Source: Acidobacteriota bacterium (GTDB taxonomy: Bacteria > Acidobacteriota > Vicinamibacteria > Vicinamibacterales > SCN-69-37). From it: a stretch of DNA of 8,902 bases. A model generated the notes under the pieces. The model was given only the letters and a program-made list of their open reading frames with translations. It was not told the DNA's origin and made no database searches. Where the stretch lies: assembly GCA_024653875.1 (NCBI GenBank), contig JANLHE010000155.1, positions 1-8,902 on the forward strand. Reading direction: 5' to 3'. Made by a program: the position numbers and the translations under genes. Below are positions 5,779-8,902 of the stretch, one piece after another (positions within the stretch are counted from its first letter, which is position 1; each line of letters begins with the position of its first letter).

Positions 5779-6707
5779 CGTCCGGGAATCCGGCGGGCAC
5801 GGACGCCGCGTACGCCACGTGCCTGCGCCTGGCCCGGGAGCATTACGAAAACTTCCCCGTCGCGTCCTGGCTCATGCCGCCGGCCGCGCGGCCGCACGTC
5901 GCGGCGATCTACGCGTTTGCCCGCATCGCTGACGACTTTGCCGACGAGGGCCGGCGTGAACCCGCCGATCGTCTCGCGCTGCTCGACATGTGGCAGCAGC
6001 GCCTCGACGCGGCCGCACGGGGCGAGGTCACACCCACCAACAACCTCCAGGACGACGCGGTGTTTGTCGCGTTGGCGGCGACGCTGCGTCAGCACCCTCC
6101 GTACGCAGGGCGTGGCTTCAGCCGCGCCGACAGCGGGGTGATGCGCTCCCTGCTCTCCGATCTCCTCTCCGCCTTCCGTCAGGACGTGACGACCACGCGG
6201 TATGAGAACTGGGACAGCGTGCTGGACTACTGCCGCCGGTCGGCGAATCCGGTGGGGCGGCTGATGTTGCTGGTCACCGGGAATCATGACCCCGTGAGGG
6301 CGTCACAGTCCGATGCCCTCTGCACCGCGCTGCAGTTGACCAACTTCTGGCAGGACCTCGCGCGGGATTGGGCCAGCGGGCGGCTGTACGTCCCCCTGGA
6401 TCTGGTTCGCGCCCATGGCGCCCGGATCGAAGACCTGGATTCGGGGCGGTGGACGCCCGAGTGGAGTTCCGCGCTCCGGGACGCAGGCGATCGGACGCAC
6501 GCGCTGTTTGCCGCCGGCCGGCCAGTGGCTGACGGCGTGCGCGGCAGGCTCCGCCTGGAGCTGCGCAGCACATGGCTCGGCGGGCACCGAATCCTCGACC
6601 GGCTCGCCGAGGCGGATTACGATGTCTTCCATGCCCGGCCGTCACTGGCCTGGCCGGATGCGGCGCGAATCGCCGCGGGCGCCCTGCTGTGGCGTCGCTC
6701 AGCCTGA
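5775..6707 (+). CDS. hpnC: HpnC, squalene synthesis enzyme (presqualene diphosphate to hydroxysqualene)
   Basis: A 310-aa trans-isoprenyl diphosphate synthase of the squalene/phytoene synthase fold. In the three-enzyme bacterial route HpnC turns presqualene diphosphate into hydroxysqualene. REHYENFPVASWLMPP (21-36) is a typical HpnC start. The first Mg-binding Asp-rich motif is ARIADDFADEG with D53/D54/D57, and the second is LTNFWQDLARDWASGRLYVP (188-207) with D194/D198. RYENWDSVLDYCRRSANPVGR (142-162) is the conserved YC..SA.PVGR block. The GTG at 5775 overlaps the previous stop as GTGA; the GTG one codon earlier (5772) is an equal alternative. hpnD follows after 4 nt. The calls HpnC and HpnD are distinguished by order and by the WQD..RD versus LRDVGVD motif. 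All catalytic residues are present. Confidence 0.93.
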   Translation: MTSGNPAGTDAAYATCLRLAREHYENFPVASWLMPPAARPHVAAIYAFARIADDFADEGRREPADRLALLDMWQQRLDAAARGEVTPTNNLQDDAVFVALAATLRQHPPYAGRGFSRADSGVMRSLLSDLLSAFRQDVTTTRYENWDSVLDYCRRSANPVGRLMLLVTGNHDPVRASQSDALCTALQLTNFWQDLARDWASGRLYVPLDLVRAHGARIEDLDSGRWTPEWSSALRDAGDRTHALFAAGRPVADGVRGRLRLELRSTWLGGHRILDRLAEADYDVFHARPSLAWPDAARIAAGALLWRRSA

Positions 6708-6711
6708 CGTC

Positions 6712-7560
6712 ATGACCCGAAAGACCAGCTTCTACTATTCGTTCCTCGTGTTGCCCTCGCCCGAGCGCCGCGCCATCACCGCGGTATTCGACGTGTGCCG
6801 CGCGATTGACGACGCGGTGGATCTGGAGTCGGATCCGGATCGCGCGCATGCCGCCCTGACGCACTGGCGCAATGAGGTGGAGCGGATCTTCGGCACGGGC
6901 CGGCCGCAGACGCCCCAGGGCGTGGCGCTCCAGCCGTTCGTGAAGCCGTTCCGCCTGCCGCGCGAACAGTTCGACGCGCTGATTGACGGTGTGGCGATGG
7001 ACGCTTCTCCGCGCCGATTTCAGACATTCGCGGAGCTCGAACCGTACTGCCATCGGGTTGCCTCGTCGGTCGGCCTCATGTGCGCGGAGATCTTTCGGTA
7101 CTCCGATCCGGCCGTGCTGACGTATGCGCGTGACCTTGGCGTGGCGCTGCAGTTGACCAACATCCTGCGCGACGTCGGCGTGGACTACCGGCGCGGACGC
7201 ATGTACCTGCCGCTGGCAGATCTGGCCGAGTGCGGATGCACCGAGGCCGACATTCGCCGCGAAGTGGAGGAGGCTGGGCACGGGATCCGGAATCCCCAGG
7301 TGCGCGTGGCGCTGCAGCATCTGGCGCGGCGCGCGCACCAGTACTTCGAACGCGCAATTGCCGCATTGCCGCGCACCGATGCCCGTAAGTTCGTCGCCGC
7401 CGAGATCATGCACAGCATCTACTTCGAGCTGCTGAAGAAGATCGAAGCCGCCGGCTTCGACGTGTTCAGCCAGCTCGCGCGGGTGCCGCGCCCGGCGCAG
7501 GCGCGGCTGGCCCTTCGCACCTGGTGGACGCTCCGTCGTGGCCACATCCCCCGACACTGA
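6712..7560 (+). CDS. hpnD: HpnD, presqualene diphosphate synthase
   Basis: A 282-aa squalene/phytoene synthase-fold enzyme that joins two farnesyl diphosphates head to head into presqualene diphosphate, the first step of the HpnD-HpnC-HpnE route. TSFYYSFLVLPSPERRAI (5-22) is the HpnD opening. The Asp-rich motifs are CRAIDDAVD (29-37; D33/D34/D37) and LTNILRDVGVDYRRGRMYLP (148-167; D154/D158), the latter being the HpnD/phytoene synthase form. EPYCHRVASSVGLM (110-123) holds the conserved YC...AS.VG block. The start ATG 6712 lies 4 nt after the hpnC stop, with no clear Shine-Dalgarno, so translation probably continues from hpnC. Its last 23 bp overlap hpnE. Phytoene synthase is the alternative from sequence alone, but the flanking hpnC and hpnE decide it. 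Confidence 0.93.
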   Translation: MTRKTSFYYSFLVLPSPERRAITAVFDVCRAIDDAVDLESDPDRAHAALTHWRNEVERIFGTGRPQTPQGVALQPFVKPFRLPREQFDALIDGVAMDASPRRFQTFAELEPYCHRVASSVGLMCAEIFRYSDPAVLTYARDLGVALQLTNILRDVGVDYRRGRMYLPLADLAECGCTEADIRREVEEAGHGIRNPQVRVALQHLARRAHQYFERAIAALPRTDARKFVAAEIMHSIYFELLKKIEAAGFDVFSQLARVPRPAQARLALRTWWTLRRGHIPRH

Positions 7561-8902
7561 CGTCGTCGTCATTGGCGCCGGCTGCGCGGGACTGAGCGCG
7601 GGCGTGCGTCTGGCATCGCGGGGTCTGAAGGTCACGGTTCTTGAGGAGGCGCCGCGACTAGGGGGGCGCGCGTCGTCCTTCACCGATCCTGGATCCGGGC
7701 AGCGGCTCGACAACGGTCAGCACGCGCTGTTCGGGTGTTACCGCGAGACCTACAACTTCCTCCGCGTCATTGGCACCTCGGATCTGGCTCCGCTTGATTC
7801 GACGCTACGACTCGCCATGGCCGACGTTCACGGACGCTCGTCCACGCTGCTTTGTCCGCAATGGCGCTCGCCGCTGCATCTGGTCGCCGGCGTGATGGGC
7901 TGGGACGCGGTGCCGCTGCGGGATCGCCTGGCGACTGGCCGCGTCGGGGGCCTGCTGTGGTCGGCCCGCCGGGATGGGGCGGAGGCTGTGGCCGCGCGGG
8001 TGCCCGCGCACCTCACCGTGACGCAGTGGCTCCGTGAGTACAGCCAGCCTGCTTCGTTGTGTGACTGGTTGTGGAATCCGCTGGCCCTGGCGGCCCTGAA
8101 CCAGGACCCCGACATCGCCGCCGCGCAGCCCTTCGTGCGCGTCCTCGCTGAACTGTTCGGCCCTTGGCCATCTGCGTCGTCGCTGGGTGTGCCCTCGGTG
8201 CCGCTCGACGAGCTGTACGCCGAGCCGGCCGCGCGATTCATCGAGGCACACGGGGGCGCGGTGCGTCGTCGCGTGTCCGCCCGCGTGGATCTTGACCCGT
8301 CCGGCGGCCGGCACCGCGTTGTCGCCGGCGACGACATCCTCACGCCACGGGCCGTCATCAGTGCCGTCCCGTGGCACGCCTTCGGTCGCCTCTGGACGGC
8401 CGGCGCCCCCGCCCCCCTGGCGGCGATTGACTCAGCGGCGGCCGCCGTCCAGTCCGCCCCCATCGTCACCGTCAACCTCTGGTTCGACCGGCCCGTCCTG
8501 ACCGAGCGCCAGCTCGGCCTGATCGGCACCCAGTTCCACTGGGCCTTCCCCAAAAAGACGTCGGGTGTCTTTTCTATCGAAAAAGACACCCGACGTCTTT
8601 TCCCGAAACGGCAGGAAGGCGCCGGTTCTTCGACCTTGGTACGTTCTGGTCCCGAAAAAGACACCCGACGTCTTTTCTTGGTAACCGTGGTTGCTAGCGG
8701 CGCCGAGGGGCTGCTGCGGCAGGGGAACGACGAGTTGGCGGCGCTGGCGGAGCGAGAACTGCGCGCGTGCGTGCCGGGTGCCGCCGGAGCGGTTTGCGTG
8801 CGCGCGCTGGTGGTGAGGGAGGCGCGGGCGACGTTCTCGCTCGCGCCGGGTGCGCCGGTCCGGCCGCGCACGGAGACCCCGGTGCCCGGGTTCTTTCTCG
8901 CG
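7538..8902 (+). CDS. hpnE: HpnE, FAD-dependent hydroxysqualene dehydroxylase, with two in-frame palindromic insertions (3' truncated by window edge)
   Basis: 455 codons are open to the window edge. HpnE reduces hydroxysqualene to squalene. The FAD-binding Rossmann turn is VVIGAGCAGLSAG (10-22) with E36 and RLGGR (40-44); DNGQHALFGCY (58-68), WNPLALAALNQDP (187-199) and the strand TVNLWFDRPV are the family blocks. The missing C-terminus should carry the GDWT...TIEGAVRSG FAD block; the window stops at PGFFLA, just before it. The start GTG 7538 has a GGTGGA 9 nt upstream and overlaps hpnD by 23 bp. Residues 338-355 and 369-382 come from palindromic DNA insertions; without them the protein reads WAFPKRQEGAGSSTLVTVVA, normal for this region. 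They add 32 residues in a loop before a core strand. Whether the enzyme still works is unknown, but the frame is intact in everything visible. Confidence 0.93.
   Translation, partial: MATSPDTDVVVIGAGCAGLSAGVRLASRGLKVTVLEEAPRLGGRASSFTDPGSGQRLDNGQHALFGCYRETYNFLRVIGTSDLAPLDSTLRLAMADVHGRSSTLLCPQWRSPLHLVAGVMGWDAVPLRDRLATGRVGGLLWSARRDGAEAVAARVPAHLTVTQWLREYSQPASLCDWLWNPLALAALNQDPDIAAAQPFVRVLAELFGPWPSASSLGVPSVPLDELYAEPAARFIEAHGGAVRRRVSARVDLDPSGGRHRVVAGDDILTPRAVISAVPWHAFGRLWTAGAPAPLAAIDSAAAAVQSAPIVTVNLWFDRPVLTERQLGLIGTQFHWAFPKKTSGVFSIEKDTRRLFPKRQEGAGSSTLVRSGPEKDTRRLFLVTVVASGAEGLLRQGNDELAALAERELRACVPGAAGAVCVRALVVREARATFSLAPGAPVRPRTETPVPGFFLA
8552..8574 (-). repeat. palindromic element, copy 1 (centre inverted)
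   Basis: AAAAAGAC, centre GTCGGGT, GTCTTTTC. The 7-bp arms AAAAGAC (8553-8559) and GTCTTTT (8567-8573) are perfect reverse complements. The centre is the reverse complement of that in copies 2 and 3, while the outermost A and C are as in those copies. With copy 2 it makes a 21-bp perfect inverted repeat (8553-8573 with 8581-8601, 7-nt spacer). Confidence 0.85.
8580..8602 (+). repeat. palindromic element, copy 2
   Basis: AAAAAGAC, centre ACCCGAC, GTCTTTTC. Identical over 24 nt (8579-8602, including the leading G) to copy 3, which lies 75 bp downstream and therefore in the same reading frame; both encode EKDTRRLF. Confidence 0.85.
8635..8683 (+). repeat. insertion 2 in hpnE: single palindromic element flanked by CTTGGTA direct repeats
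   Basis: A 42-bp insertion (14 codons) bounded by CTTGGTA at 8635-8641 and at 8677-8683. Deleting one unit joins STLV directly to TVVASGA, the expected HpnE strand. It encodes RSGPEKDTRRLFLV and carries copy 3 of the element plus 13 nt of other sequence on its left side. The perfect 7-bp repeat fits a target-site duplication, though its first C is also the last base of the element. Confidence 0.7.
8655..8677 (+). repeat. palindromic element, copy 3
   Basis: AAAAAGAC, centre ACCCGAC, GTCTTTTC, the same sequence and reading frame as copy 2. The 7-bp arms are at 8656-8662 and 8670-8676. Confidence 0.85.

Larger units (their letters stand above)
8546..8604 (+). repeat. insertion 1 in hpnE: pair of palindromic elements flanked by TTCCC direct repeats
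   Basis: A 54-bp insertion (18 codons) bounded by TTCCC at 8546-8550 and 8600-8604. It contains element copies 1 and 2 with a short spacer. Deleting one repeat unit of 54 bp fuses WAF directly to PKRQEG, the expected HpnE sequence. It encodes PKKTSGVFSIEKDTRRLF. The direct repeat looks like a short target duplication, though 5 bp could be chance. Confidence 0.65.

Noticed and set aside
6274..7713. A 479-residue - strand frame opposite hpnC, hpnD and hpnE
   Set aside because: It is an antisense shadow in GC-rich codons, rich in Arg and Pro with no recognisable domain; the + strand genes are certain.
8553..8610. The strong hairpin in hpnE as a transcription terminator ending the gene
   Set aside because: The reading frame and HpnE homology continue after it and the T-run is only four bases and part of the stem.
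8552..8677. Repeats in hpnE as a small CRISPR array
   Set aside because: The units are palindromic, unevenly spaced (28 and 75 bp), one has an inverted centre, and they are translated within a continuous enzyme frame; there are no cas genes.

Overview
The window is GC-rich, densely coded bacterial DNA with two gene sets on the + strand and one convergent set on the - strand. The mix of genes (HpnC/HpnD/HpnE squalene synthesis, a DprE1/DprE2-like pair, a PduO-type cobalamin adenosyltransferase, a membrane-anchored MutS-like ATPase) together with frequent GTG starts and 4-bp gene overlaps suggests a high-GC, hopanoid-making bacterium. An acidobacterium of the Vicinamibacteria type is my best guess, but this is inference and no marker gene proves it.

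Layout. 1-1729 (+): the 3' end of a DprE1-like FAD oxidase, a DprE2-like short-chain reductase joined to it by an ATGA overlap, and a RimJ/RimL-type GNAT acetyltransferase. Its end overlaps by 25 bp the end of a convergent - strand set, which reads from right to left 5211-1705: a short MutY glycosylase, a MutT Nudix hydrolase coupled to it by ATGA, a broken and internally deleted relic of purL (3498-4043), and a 565-aa MutS-family ATPase with predicted membrane helices. 5239-8902 (+): PduO-type ATP:cob(I)alamin adenosyltransferase, then hpnC, hpnD and hpnE. The last three carry farnesyl diphosphate through presqualene diphosphate and hydroxysqualene to squalene. hpnE runs off the right edge.

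The mutY and cobalamin adenosyltransferase genes diverge from a gap of only 27 bp that holds two overlapping -10 hexamers facing opposite ways, so both mRNAs should have almost no leader.

The most unusual feature is inside hpnE. Three copies of a 23-nt palindromic element (AAAAAGAC, 7-nt centre, GTCTTTTC) sit in the coding frame as two insertions of 54 and 42 bp. Each is flanked by a short direct repeat (TTCCC; CTTGGTA), and removing both restores an uninterrupted HpnE-like segment. The element has no stop codon in any of six frames, and its centre is inverted in one copy. It resembles in behaviour the palindromic elements that insert into Rickettsia genes, and may be a dispersed family in this lineage. 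The second notable feature is the purL relic, which keeps both ends of a roughly 1,300-residue enzyme but lacks nearly all of the middle.

The only stretch above 300 bases without an intact gene is 3403-4063. It holds the purL relic, 95 bp (3403-3497) with a possible promoter for the MutS-like gene, and a 20-bp gap (4044-4063).
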